This document shows positions 56,984 to 64,000 of a DNA stretch of 64,000 nt, in pieces (the first letter of the stretch is position 1; each line of letters opens with the position of its first letter). The notes beneath the pieces were generated by a model. It searched no databases. It worked only from the letters and a program-made list of their open reading frames with translations, and was not told the origin of the DNA. The stretch lies in contig NZ_JAFFSU010000007.1 in NCBI RefSeq assembly GCF_017948455.1, positions 248,001 through 312,000 on the forward strand, read 5' to 3'. Made by a program: the position numbers and the translations under genes. Source of the stretch: Streptomyces sp. GESEQ-4 (GTDB taxonomy: Bacteria; Actinomycetota; Actinomycetes; Streptomycetales; Streptomycetaceae).

Positions 56984-57577
56984 ATGCAACTTCGCCTCAC
57001 GTTCGTCGCCGCCGCGCGCAGCACGCCGCTGCTGGCGGAGCGGTTCGAGGACGACCGGCCGCTGGACCAGGCGGGCTGGGACGAGGTGCAGCGGGCCGCG
57101 CGGGAGCTCATTCCGCTGGCGGCGGCCGAGCTGCGCTACTGCTCGCCGACGCCGCGCAGCCGGGCCACCGGTGACGCCCTCGGGTATACGCCGCTGGTGC
57201 AACTCGCGCTGCGGGACTGCGACATGGGCCGCTGGCGCGGGCTCACGCTGGGGGAGGCGATGGCGCGTGAGCCGGAGGCGGTGGACGCCTGGCTGGCCGA
57301 CCCGCGCGGCACGCCGCACGGCGGTGAGTCGCTGCTTGCCTTCATCACCCGGGTCGGCGACTGGCTCGACACCCGGCCGGTCGACGACGGGGGCCGGATC
57401 GTCGCCGTGGCCGAGCCGTCGGTGATCCGCGCGGCGCTGGTCTACGCGCTGAAGGCGCCGCCGTCGACGTACTGGAACATCGACGTCCGCCCCTTGTCGA
57501 CGACCACGGTCACGGGCCGGGCGGGGCGCTGGAATCTGCGCCTCGAGGGGGTCTCGGCTCAGCCCACGCGCGCGTAG
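56984..57577 (+). CDS. Histidine-phosphatase-fold protein lacking both catalytic histidines
   Basis: This 197-residue protein has the phosphoglycerate-mutase-like fold (LDQAGWDEVQRAARELIPLA, CSPTPRSRATGDALG, LRDCDMGRWRGLTLGEAMAR, GGESLLAFITRVGDWLD). The N-terminal RHG-type motif reads FVAAARSTP, with Ala where the phospho-His belongs. The second His motif (T/SH-x-x-V-I-R) reads AEPSVIRAAL. Arginine and Glu landmarks remain. It is probably a pseudoenzyme that binds but cannot turn over a phosphoester. Transcription is probably leaderless. It ends in a 19-nt overlap with the convergent DUF6314 gene. Confidence 0.82.
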   Translation: MQLRLTFVAAARSTPLLAERFEDDRPLDQAGWDEVQRAARELIPLAAAELRYCSPTPRSRATGDALGYTPLVQLALRDCDMGRWRGLTLGEAMAREPEAVDAWLADPRGTPHGGESLLAFITRVGDWLDTRPVDDGGRIVAVAEPSVIRAALVYALKAPPSTYWNIDVRPLSTTTVTGRAGRWNLRLEGVSAQPTRA

Positions 57578-58002
57578 TCGGTCGTGAGGACCAGGTCCTT
57601 CGCCGGGCCGCGCACCCGCCACACCGTCCGCCAGTGGTCCGCGTCGGTGACGGTGAACTCGCCCCGGTAGAGGTCGGCCGAGCACGGATGGTCGGCCGTG
57701 TGCCGTCCCGAGGTCAGGTCCAGGTCGTGGAACGGGCGGCCGTCCGCGAACCATACGTCCGCCGCACCCGGCTCCCGGGACGGCAGGAAACGCAGGGTCC
57801 GCTCGGCGGGCCGGGGAACGCCCTGCCAGACGAACGTGCCGGACTCCTGGTGCAGCAGTCCGCCGCCTTCGAGCGGGCTGAATACGGTCGTCCCGCGGAA
57901 CTCGCCACGCTCGTCGCCGGCGAGATCCCGCACCGACCGCTCGACCCGCCACTGCCCGGCCAGGTAGGCCAGTACGTCCGGCACTGGCCAGAACTCGCCC
58001 AT
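57559..58002 (-). CDS. DUF6314-like small beta-barrel protein
   Basis: This 147-residue protein starts MGEFWPVPDVLAYLAGQWRV ERSV. It contains GGGLLHQESGTFVWQG, ADGRPFHDLDLTSG and CSADLYRGEFTV, the pattern of the DUF6314 calycin-like family. Function unknown. The ATG at 58002 was chosen at the start of the family sequence. A short overlap of opposite 3' ends with the phosphatase-fold gene is the only oddity. Confidence 0.75.
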   Translation of the reverse strand: MGEFWPVPDVLAYLAGQWRVERSVRDLAGDERGEFRGTTVFSPLEGGGLLHQESGTFVWQGVPRPAERTLRFLPSREPGAADVWFADGRPFHDLDLTSGRHTADHPCSADLYRGEFTVTDADHWRTVWRVRGPAKDLVLTTDYARVG

Positions 58003-58042
58003 TCCGTACCGCTTCCCGTCCCATGTGCTGCTGCGCGACCCA

Positions 58043-58109
58043 TTGACGCGCCTGTGCCCCCTCCCTATCTTGCCGTTCGAAGTGCTGACCATAGTCCGAT
58101 ATTTCGAAC
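58043..58109 (+). promoter_or_regulatory. Promoter and operator of the arabinofuranosidase gene
   Basis: TTGACG (58043-58048), 17 nt, TATCTT (58066-58071) is a near-consensus housekeeping promoter. Directly at the expected start point lies the inverted repeat GTTCGAA (58075-58081) / TTCGAAC (58103-58109), well placed for a sugar-responsive repressor. Confidence 0.65.
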
Positions 58110-58130
58110 AGCTAGAGCCGCGGAGTATCC

Positions 58131-60608
58131 ATGTCACGCACCACCCGCCGGAGACAAGGCGTCACCGCCACCGCCCTCCTGATGGCGGCCGTCGCCCTGC
58201 CCGCTCCCGCGCACGCCGAGGACGTCACCGACTACGCGATCGCCGTCGACCCCGCCTCTCAGGGCGCGAAGATCGACGACACGATGTACGGCGTTTTTTT
58301 CGAGGACATCAACCGGGCCGCTGACGGCGGACTGTACGCCGAGCTGGTGCAGAACCGGTCCTTCGAGTACTCCACCGCCGACAACAGCTCGTACACGCCG
58401 CTGACCTCCTGGACGGCCGCGGGGTCGGCAGAGGTCGTGAACGACTCCGGGCGCCTCAATGACCGCAACCGCAACTACCTCTCCCTGGGCGCCGGTTCAT
58501 CGGTCACGAACGCCGGATACAACACCGGCATCCGCGTCGAGCAGGGCAAGAGGTACGACTTCTCCGTGTGGGCCCGCGCCCAGAGCGGCACCACGCTCAG
58601 CGTCACCCTGAAGGACGCGCCGGGGACGCTGGCGAGCACCCGCCAGGTCGCCGCGAAGGGCGGCTGGACGAAGTACACGGCCACCTTCACCGCGACCCGC
58701 ACCAGCAACCGCGGCCGCCTCACCGTCGCCTCATCCGGCGCCGCCGCGCTCGACGAGGTCTCCCTCTTCCCGCGCGACACCTACAAGCACCAGCCGAACG
58801 GCCTGCGCAAGGACCTCGCCGAGAAGATCGAGGCCCTGGACCCCGGCTTCGTCCGCTTCCCGGGCGGCTGCCTGGTCAACACCGGCTCCATGGAGGACTA
58901 CAGCGAGGCCTCCGGCTGGCAGCGCAAGCGCTCGTACCAGTGGAAGGACACCATCGGCCCGGTCGAGCAGCGCGCCACGAACTCCAACTTCTGGGGCTAC
59001 AACCAGAGTTACGGCCTCGGCTACTACGAATACTTCCGCTTCTCCGAGGACATCGGCGCGATGCCGCTGCCCGTCGTACCGGCCCTCGTCACCGGCTGCG
59101 GCCAGAACCGGGCCACCGACGACGAGGCGCTGCTCCAGCGGCACATCCAGGACACCCTGGACCTCGTCGAGTTCGCCAACGGCCCCGTGACGAGCAAGTG
59201 GGGCAAGAAGCGGGCCGAGATGGGCCACCCCAAGCCCTTCCACCTCACGCATCTCGGCGTCGGCAACGAGGAGAATCTGCCCAACGAGTTCTTCGCCCGC
59301 TTCCAGAAGTTCCGCGCCGCGATCGAGGCCAAGTACCCGGACATCACGATCATCTCCAACTCCGGCCCGGACGACGCCGGCGCGACCTTCGACACCGCCT
59401 GGCAGCTCAACCGCGAGGGCAAGGTCGACATGGTCGACGAGCACTACTACAACAGCCCGCAGTGGTTCCTGCAGAACAACGAGCGCTACGACAGCTACGA
59501 CCGCGGCGGCCCGAAGGTCTTCCTCGGCGAGTACGCCTCCCAGGGCAACGCCTTCAAGAACGCGCTGTCCGAAGCCGCGTACATGACCGGCCTGGAGCGC
59601 AACGCCGACATCGTCAAGCTCGCCTCCTACGCCCCGCTGCTCGCCAACGAGGACTATGTGCAGTGGCGCCCGGACCTGATCTGGTTCAACAACCACGCCT
59701 CCTGGAACTCGGCCAACTACGAGGTCCAGAAGCTGTTCATGACCAACGTCGGCGATCGCGTCGTACCGTCCACCGCGACCGACACCCCCAACGTGAGCGG
59801 CCCGATCACCGGCGCCGTCGGCCTCTCGACCTGGGCGACCAGTGCGGCGTACGACGATGTCAAGGTCACCGGCGAGGACGGCTCGACGCTGTTCGGCGAC
59901 GACTTCTCCGGTGACGCGTCGAAGTGGACGCCGGGCGGCACCGGCAGCTGGAGCATCCAGGACGGGCAGTACGTCCAGACGGATGCCGCCGCCGAGAACA
60001 CCCTGGTCACCGCCGGTGACCCGGCCTGGAAGAACTACGACCTGCATGTGAGGGCCACCAAGAAGTCCGGCAAGGAGGGCTTCCTCGTCGCCTTCGGGGT
60101 CAAGGACACCGGCAACTACTACTGGTGGAACCTGGGCGGCTGGAACAACACCCAGTCCGCGATCGAACAGGCCGTGGACGGCGGCAAGTCGACGCTGATG
60201 TCCAAGGCCGGGTCGATCGAGACGGGCCGTGCCTATGACATCGACATCAAGGTGCGGGGCCGTCAGGTGACCCTCTACCTGGACGGCCAGGAGTGGGGCA
60301 GCTTCGCCGACGACAAGCCGGCCGAGCCGTTCCGCCAGGTCGTCACCAAGGACGCGAAGACCGGTGACCTGATCGTCAAGGTCGTCAACGCGCAGTCCGC
60401 CGAGGCCCGTACGGCCATCGACCTCGGCACCTCCAAGGTCGCCTCCAAGGCCCGGGTGACCACCCTGGCCGCCGGCCCCGACGAGGTGAACACCGAGACG
60501 GACACGCCGGTGACCCCGGCGACGTCCACCTTCCAGGGGGTCGCCAAGAAGTTCACGTACACCTTCCCGGCCAACTCGATCACCTTCCTGCGGATCAAGC
60601 AGCGGTAA
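58131..60608 (+). CDS. Secreted alpha-L-arabinofuranosidase (GH51) with accessory domains
   Basis: This 825-residue protein has a Sec signal peptide (about 1-29, cut after AHA). A carbohydrate-binding-like insert (about 90-215) follows the GH51 start MYGVFFEDINRAADGGLYAE. The catalytic barrel has acid/base Glu in VGNEENLP (Glu380 region) and nucleophile Glu467 in LGEYAS. A concanavalin-like domain is inserted at about 585-710 (DDFSGDASKWTPGGTGSWSI), before the C-terminal beta-domain. It releases arabinose from plant arabinoxylan and arabinan outside the cell. A strong promoter-operator and a terminator bracket it as a single-gene unit. Confidence 0.93.
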   Translation: MSRTTRRRQGVTATALLMAAVALPAPAHAEDVTDYAIAVDPASQGAKIDDTMYGVFFEDINRAADGGLYAELVQNRSFEYSTADNSSYTPLTSWTAAGSAEVVNDSGRLNDRNRNYLSLGAGSSVTNAGYNTGIRVEQGKRYDFSVWARAQSGTTLSVTLKDAPGTLASTRQVAAKGGWTKYTATFTATRTSNRGRLTVASSGAAALDEVSLFPRDTYKHQPNGLRKDLAEKIEALDPGFVRFPGGCLVNTGSMEDYSEASGWQRKRSYQWKDTIGPVEQRATNSNFWGYNQSYGLGYYEYFRFSEDIGAMPLPVVPALVTGCGQNRATDDEALLQRHIQDTLDLVEFANGPVTSKWGKKRAEMGHPKPFHLTHLGVGNEENLPNEFFARFQKFRAAIEAKYPDITIISNSGPDDAGATFDTAWQLNREGKVDMVDEHYYNSPQWFLQNNERYDSYDRGGPKVFLGEYASQGNAFKNALSEAAYMTGLERNADIVKLASYAPLLANEDYVQWRPDLIWFNNHASWNSANYEVQKLFMTNVGDRVVPSTATDTPNVSGPITGAVGLSTWATSAAYDDVKVTGEDGSTLFGDDFSGDASKWTPGGTGSWSIQDGQYVQTDAAAENTLVTAGDPAWKNYDLHVRATKKSGKEGFLVAFGVKDTGNYYWWNLGGWNNTQSAIEQAVDGGKSTLMSKAGSIETGRAYDIDIKVRGRQVTLYLDGQEWGSFADDKPAEPFRQVVTKDAKTGDLIVKVVNAQSAEARTAIDLGTSKVASKARVTTLAAGPDEVNTETDTPVTPATSTFQGVAKKFTYTFPANSITFLRIKQR

Positions 60609-60613
60609 CCCGC

Positions 60614-60654
60614 CGGGCGGCTCAGGCGCCACCGAAGCACGCCTGAGCCGCCCG
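60614..60654 (+). terminator. Terminator after the arabinofuranosidase gene
   Basis: GGGCGGCTCAGGCG and CGCCTGAGCCGCCC (plus one more C-G pair) form a perfect stem around 11 nt, 6 nt after the stop. Confidence 0.85.
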
Positions 60655-60697
60655 CACCGGTTGGGGTGCCGGATGGTCGTCCTCTGACTCCCGCGGC

Positions 60698-61201
60698 TCA
60701 GCTCAGGGACTCGAAGTACGCCTTCTGCGCGGGGTAGTAGTCGCCGAAGTCGGGGCGGTCGCCGTCTGTGCGTGCGGCGGTGAGCATGTCGAGGTAGTAC
60801 TCCCAGCCGGGGCCGGTCGAGCCGAGGTGTTCCGTGGAGGTGAGGTGGTGGACCAGCCGGAGCTCGGTGGTACCGGTGTTCTCGGCCTCCCCCTCCGCGA
60901 GCAGCAGCTCCAGCGACCAGGAGCCTGCCTCGTCCTCCGTCGATGCCGCGAGCCGGTGAGGCGGCTCGCAAGCCTCGATCAGGAGGGAGCTCCAGGGCGC
61001 CTCCTCCTCGAACACCATCTGCACCTCGACGGTGCGCCCGGGAGCCGCCTCCCCGCGCCACGGCCCGAACCAGCGGGCGGTGCGCTCCGACTCGGTGACG
61101 CTCGCCCAGACGTCGTCGACGGGGGCGCGGTAGCTGCGGGTGAGGATCAGGTCGAACCCCGCGGGAGTGCGGACGAGCCGACCGGTGGGCGTGGGAGTCA
61201 T
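60698..61201 (-). CDS. SRPBCC/AHSA1-family protein
   Basis: This 167-residue START-like protein has LTRSYRAPVDDVWASVTESE and TARWFGPWRGEAAPG, then TTELRLVHHLTST and GPGWEYYLDMLTAAR, the usual AHSA1 landmarks. AGGAGG lies 8 nt before the ATG. AHSA1 domains bind hydrophobic ligands or aid Hsp90; in bacteria they often pair with ArsR regulators, but none is adjacent. Specific function unknown. Confidence 0.87.
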   Translation of the reverse strand: MTPTPTGRLVRTPAGFDLILTRSYRAPVDDVWASVTESERTARWFGPWRGEAAPGRTVEVQMVFEEEAPWSSLLIEACEPPHRLAASTEDEAGSWSLELLLAEGEAENTGTTELRLVHHLTSTEHLGSTGPGWEYYLDMLTAARTDGDRPDFGDYYPAQKAYFESLS

Positions 61202-61296
61202 GCCGTGTCCTCCTGTCGGCCTGCCGTGGGCCTCCTGTGCCTGACAGCATGAACGTATCCCGCCGTGGGCGTGGCGGCCCAGCCTGGGCACGGGAT

Positions 61297-61332
61297 TGCA
61301 TAAACGTGCAGCGAAACGTATAGTCATGCTCT
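61297..61332 (+). promoter_or_regulatory. argC promoter with overlapping ARG box
   Basis: TTGCAT (61297-61302), 17 nt, TATAGT (61320-61325) forms a good promoter. The AT-rich stretch ATAAACGTGCAGCGAAACG-TATAGTCAT across it resembles paired ArgR half-sites, so arginine repression is expected. GGAGGAGGA follows as ribosome site. Confidence 0.65.
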
Positions 61333-61348
61333 CCAGGAGGAGGATGTC

Positions 61349-62377
61349 ATGGCGGTACGTGCGGCAGTGGCCGGAGCGAGTGGGTACGCGGGCGGTGAGC
61401 TGCTGCGTCTGCTGCTGGTGCACCCCGAGGTCGAGATCGGCGCCCTGACCGGGAACTCCAACGCCGGTCAGCGGCTCGGCGCGCTCCAGCCGCACCTGCT
61501 GCCGCTGGCCGACCGGGTGCTCCAGGAGACATCGGCGGACGTCCTCGCCGGGCACGATGTCGTCTTTCTCGCATTGCCGCACGGACAGTCCGCGGCCGTC
61601 GCCGAGCAACTCGGCCCCGATGTGCTGGTGGTCGACATGGGGGCCGACTTCCGGCTGCGGAACCCGGGGGACTGGGAGAAGTTCTACGGTTCCGCGCACG
61701 CCGGGACCTGGCCGTACGGCCTCCCTGAACTGCCGGGTGCCCGCGCCGCGCTGGAGGGGTCCAAGCGCGTCGCGGTGCCCGGTTGCTACCCGACCGCCGT
61801 CTCGCTGGCCCTCTTCCCGGCGTACACGGCCGGCCTCGCCGGGACCGAGGCCGTGATCGTCGCCGCGTCCGGCACCTCCGGCGCCGGCAAGACGCCCAAG
61901 CCGCATCTGCTGGGCAGCGAGGTCATGGGGTCCATGTCGCCGTACGGCGTGGGCGGCGGTCACCGGCACACCCCCGAGATGATCCAGAACCTCAGCGCCG
62001 CCGCCGGCGAACCGGTCGCCGTCTCGTTCACGCCGACGCTAGCCCCCATGCCGCGCGGGATCCTCGCCACCTGCACTGCGCAGGCGAAGCCCGGCGTCAC
62101 CGGCGACTCCCTGCGCGCCGCCTATGAGAAGGCCTTCGCCGACGAGCCCTTCGTCCATCTGCTGCCCGAGGGACAGTGGCCCGCCACGGCGTCCGTCCAC
62201 GGTTCCAACGCCGTTCAGGTGCAGGTCGCGTTCGACGAGGCCGTGGGCCGCATCATCGCGATCAGCGCGATCGACAACCTGACCAAGGGCACCGCGGGCG
62301 GTGCCGTCCAGAGCATGAACCTCGCCCTCGGGCTCGACGAGACCACCGGGCTTTCCACGATCGGAGTCGCACCGTGA
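61349..62377 (+). CDS. argC: N-acetyl-gamma-glutamyl-phosphate reductase
   Basis: This 342-residue ArgC has an NADP-binding start (AVAGASGYAGGELLRLLLVH), the catalytic Cys in VAVPGCYPTAV and the His region GGGHRHTPEM. It reduces N-acetylglutamyl phosphate to the semialdehyde, step 3 of arginine synthesis. It is the first gene of the arg operon; GGAGGAGGA precedes the ATG and its stop overlaps argJ (GTGA). Confidence 0.97.
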   Translation: MAVRAAVAGASGYAGGELLRLLLVHPEVEIGALTGNSNAGQRLGALQPHLLPLADRVLQETSADVLAGHDVVFLALPHGQSAAVAEQLGPDVLVVDMGADFRLRNPGDWEKFYGSAHAGTWPYGLPELPGARAALEGSKRVAVPGCYPTAVSLALFPAYTAGLAGTEAVIVAASGTSGAGKTPKPHLLGSEVMGSMSPYGVGGGHRHTPEMIQNLSAAAGEPVAVSFTPTLAPMPRGILATCTAQAKPGVTGDSLRAAYEKAFADEPFVHLLPEGQWPATASVHGSNAVQVQVAFDEAVGRIIAISAIDNLTKGTAGGAVQSMNLALGLDETTGLSTIGVAP

Positions 62378-63525
62378 GTGTCACGGCAGCAAAGGGATTC
62401 ACGGCGGCGGGCATCGCCGCCGGGATCAAGGAGAACGGCAACCCGGACCTGGCCCTCGTGGTCAACAACGGGCCCCGCCTCGCCGCCGCGGGCGTCTTCA
62501 CCTCCAACCGCGTCAAGGCCGCGCCGGTGCTGTGGTCCGAGCAGGTCCTGAAGGGCGGGCAGGTCTCCGCCGTCGTCCTCAACTCCGGTGGTGCCAACGC
62601 CTGTACGGGGCCGAAGGGCTTCCAGGACACCCACGCGACCGCCGAGAAGGTCGCCGGCACGCTGGGGCTGAACGCCGCCGAGGTCGCGGTCGCGTCCACC
62701 GGACTCATCGGGATCCTGCTCCCCATGGACAGGCTGCTGCCCGGCGTCGAGACGGCCGCGGAGGCGCTGAGCGAGCACGGCGGTGAGAAGGCCGCCATCG
62801 CGATCAAGACCACCGACTCCGTCCACAAGACGTCCGTCGTGACCAAGGACGGCTGGAGCGTCGGCGGCATGGCCAAGGGCGCGGGCATGCTCGCCCCCGG
62901 CCTCGCCACCATGCTCGTCGTCCTCACCACGGACGCCGACGTCGAGAGCGGCGAACTGGACAAGGCCCTGCGGGCGGCCACGAAGGTCACCTTCGACCGC
63001 GTCGACTCCGACGGCTGCATGTCCACCAACGACACCGTCCTGCTGCTCGCCTCCGGCGCCTCCCAAGTCACCCCGGAGTACGCCGAGTTCGCCGAGGCCG
63101 TACGGGCCGTCTGCGACGACCTCGGCCAGCAGCTCATCCGGGACGCCGAGGGCGCCAGCAAGGACATCAAGGTCGAGGTGATCAACGCCGCGACCGAGGA
63201 CGACGCCGTCGAGGTGGGCCGCTCCATCGCCCGCAACAATCTCCTCAAGTGCGCGATCCACGGCGAAGACCCCAACTGGGGGCGGGTGTTGTCCGCCATC
63301 GGTACGACGTCCGCGGCCTTCGAGCCCGACCGGCTGAACGTCGCCATCAACGGCGTCTGGGTGTGCAAGAACGGCGGCGTCGGCGAGGACCGCGACAAGG
63401 TCGACATGCGCTACCGCGAGGTGCACATCGTCGCCGACCTGGCCGCGGGCTCGGAGACGGCCACCATCTGGACCAACGACCTCACCGCGGACTACGTCCA
63501 CGAGAACAGCGCGTATTCGTCATGA
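62374..63525 (+). CDS. argJ: Ornithine acetyltransferase / N-acetylglutamate synthase
   Basis: This 383-residue ArgJ starts SVTAAKGFTAAGIAAGIKEN. It contains VVLNSGGANACTG and the self-cleavage/nucleophile region KGAGMLAPGLATMLVV, where Thr becomes the new N-terminus. The C-terminus reads EDPNWGRVLSAIGTT. It recycles the acetyl group from N-acetylornithine to glutamate. The GTG start overlaps the argC stop and its stop overlaps the argB ATG, both by 4 nt. Confidence 0.97.
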   Translation: MSVTAAKGFTAAGIAAGIKENGNPDLALVVNNGPRLAAAGVFTSNRVKAAPVLWSEQVLKGGQVSAVVLNSGGANACTGPKGFQDTHATAEKVAGTLGLNAAEVAVASTGLIGILLPMDRLLPGVETAAEALSEHGGEKAAIAIKTTDSVHKTSVVTKDGWSVGGMAKGAGMLAPGLATMLVVLTTDADVESGELDKALRAATKVTFDRVDSDGCMSTNDTVLLLASGASQVTPEYAEFAEAVRAVCDDLGQQLIRDAEGASKDIKVEVINAATEDDAVEVGRSIARNNLLKCAIHGEDPNWGRVLSAIGTTSAAFEPDRLNVAINGVWVCKNGGVGEDRDKVDMRYREVHIVADLAAGSETATIWTNDLTADYVHENSAYSS

Positions 63526-64000
63526 GCTCTACTCGTAAGCACACCGCCCTGCCCAAGGCCCAGATCCTCATCGAGGCACTGCCCTGGCTGGTCCGGCACA
63601 ACGGCAAGACCGTCGTCATCAAGTTCGGCGGCAACGCCATGGTCGACGAGGAGCTGAAGGCCGCCTTCGCCCAGGACGTCGTGTTCCTGCACCACGCCGG
63701 CCTCAAGCCGGTCGTCGTGCACGGCGGCGGCCCGCAGATCAGCGCCGCCCTCGACAAGCACGGCATCGTCAGCGAGTTCAAGGCGGGCCTCAGGGTCACC
63801 ACCGAGGACGCCATGGACGTCGTACGCATGGTCCTGGCCGGGCAGGTGCAGCGCGAGCTCGTCGGGCTGCTCAACCAGCACGGGCCGCTCGCCATCGGTC
63901 TGACCGGCGAGGACGCGCACACCATCACCGCCATCAAGCACCAGCCCGAGATCGACGGCGAGTTGGTCGACATCGGGCGGGTGGGCGAGATCACCGAGAT
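63522..64000 (+). CDS. argB: Acetylglutamate kinase, N-terminal part (runs off the window)
   Basis: The first ~159 residues are present: QILIEALPWLVRHNGKTVVI, then KFGGNAM and VVVHGGGPQIS, the phosphate- and acetylglutamate-binding loops of ArgB. The N-terminal helix is of the type found in arginine-inhibited kinases. The argCJB order is standard for Streptomyces; argD and argR are expected next. Confidence 0.97.
   Translation, partial: MSSTRKHTALPKAQILIEALPWLVRHNGKTVVIKFGGNAMVDEELKAAFAQDVVFLHHAGLKPVVVHGGGPQISAALDKHGIVSEFKAGLRVTTEDAMDVVRMVLAGQVQRELVGLLNQHGPLAIGLTGEDAHTITAIKHQPEIDGELVDIGRVGEITE

Noticed and set aside
1..64000. tRNA or rRNA genes, insertion sequences, CRISPR arrays, replication origin
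   Set aside because: The intergenic gaps were read for cloverleaf, transposase and repeat-spacer patterns; none was convincing. No intact transposase is present, even at the edges of the accessory insert.

Overview
The window is chromosomal DNA of a Streptomyces species or very close relative. It is GC-rich with third-position G/C bias, has many 4-nt ATGA/GTGA stop-start overlaps and GTG starts, and carries conservon (cvnABCD) genes and a Streptomyces-type infC-rpmI-rplT ... pheST ... argCJB order. From memory, the gene order matches the S. coelicolor core region running backwards from about SCO1630 to SCO1578. That match was not computed. About 58 intact genes are supported, plus a short zone of broken ones.

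Layout, left to right. (1) 1-2412: the start of a biotin-dependent urea/guanidine carboxylase and its two DUF1989 partners, with a divergent TetR gene. (2) 2727-7293: a conservon (CvnA sensor kinase-like, CvnB roadblock, CvnC DUF742, CvnD GTPase) ending in a cytochrome P450 without the ExxR motif. (3) 7422-12765: RluA-type pseudouridine synthase, APC permease, PadR regulator and a drug-type ABC exporter. (4) 12875-18686: iron-regulated siderophore-interacting protein, a 5'-3' exonuclease and a glycine-betaine type ABC importer with two fused binding domains. (5) 19040-22412: XRE-cupin regulator, metal-receptor-like protein, TDT-family transporter and LysR regulator. (6) 22577-27698: a GlnA4-type gamma-glutamylation cluster (amidase, FadR-type regulator, glutamine synthetase-like enzyme, aldehyde dehydrogenase, SDR). 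(7) 27722-35517: DUF2510 protein, PLP enzyme, a Pro-rich membrane protein paired with a mycosin-type subtilase, a beta-lactamase-fold protein, an SseB-family protein and a DUF1844 protein. (8) 35884-43303: translation genes infC, rpmI, rplT, an rRNA methyltransferase, a PAS histidine kinase, pheS and pheT. (9) 43521-49489: PP2C phosphatase, XRE regulator with Nudix partner, small coiled-coil membrane protein, 3-hydroxyacyl-CoA dehydrogenase and a Tat-exported glycosidase. (10) about 49490-53920: an accessory insert of gene scraps (alcohol dehydrogenase, response regulator, histidine kinase, lgt) plus an intact TetR/decarboxylase pair, with a 50-bp copy of the neighbouring glycosidase gene at its far end. 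(11) 54056-61201: DUF1918, an EamA transporter interrupted in frame by a repeat, MocR regulator, a phosphatase-fold pseudoenzyme, DUF6314, GH51 arabinofuranosidase and an SRPBCC protein. (12) 61349-64000: argC, argJ and the start of argB.

Two signals run across these blocks. One is a 22-bp palindrome next to the tetR/carboxylase-partner promoter that recurs, 21 of 26 bases identical, upstream of the APC permease 8.3 kb away. It predicts one regulon for uptake and carboxylation of a guanidine/urea-type nitrogen compound. The other is a family of at least seven interspersed repeats with a GCGCCCC-loop-GGGGCGC hairpin. They sit at gene 3' ends, have become the C-terminal tails of two proteins, and in one case lie in frame inside a membrane transporter.
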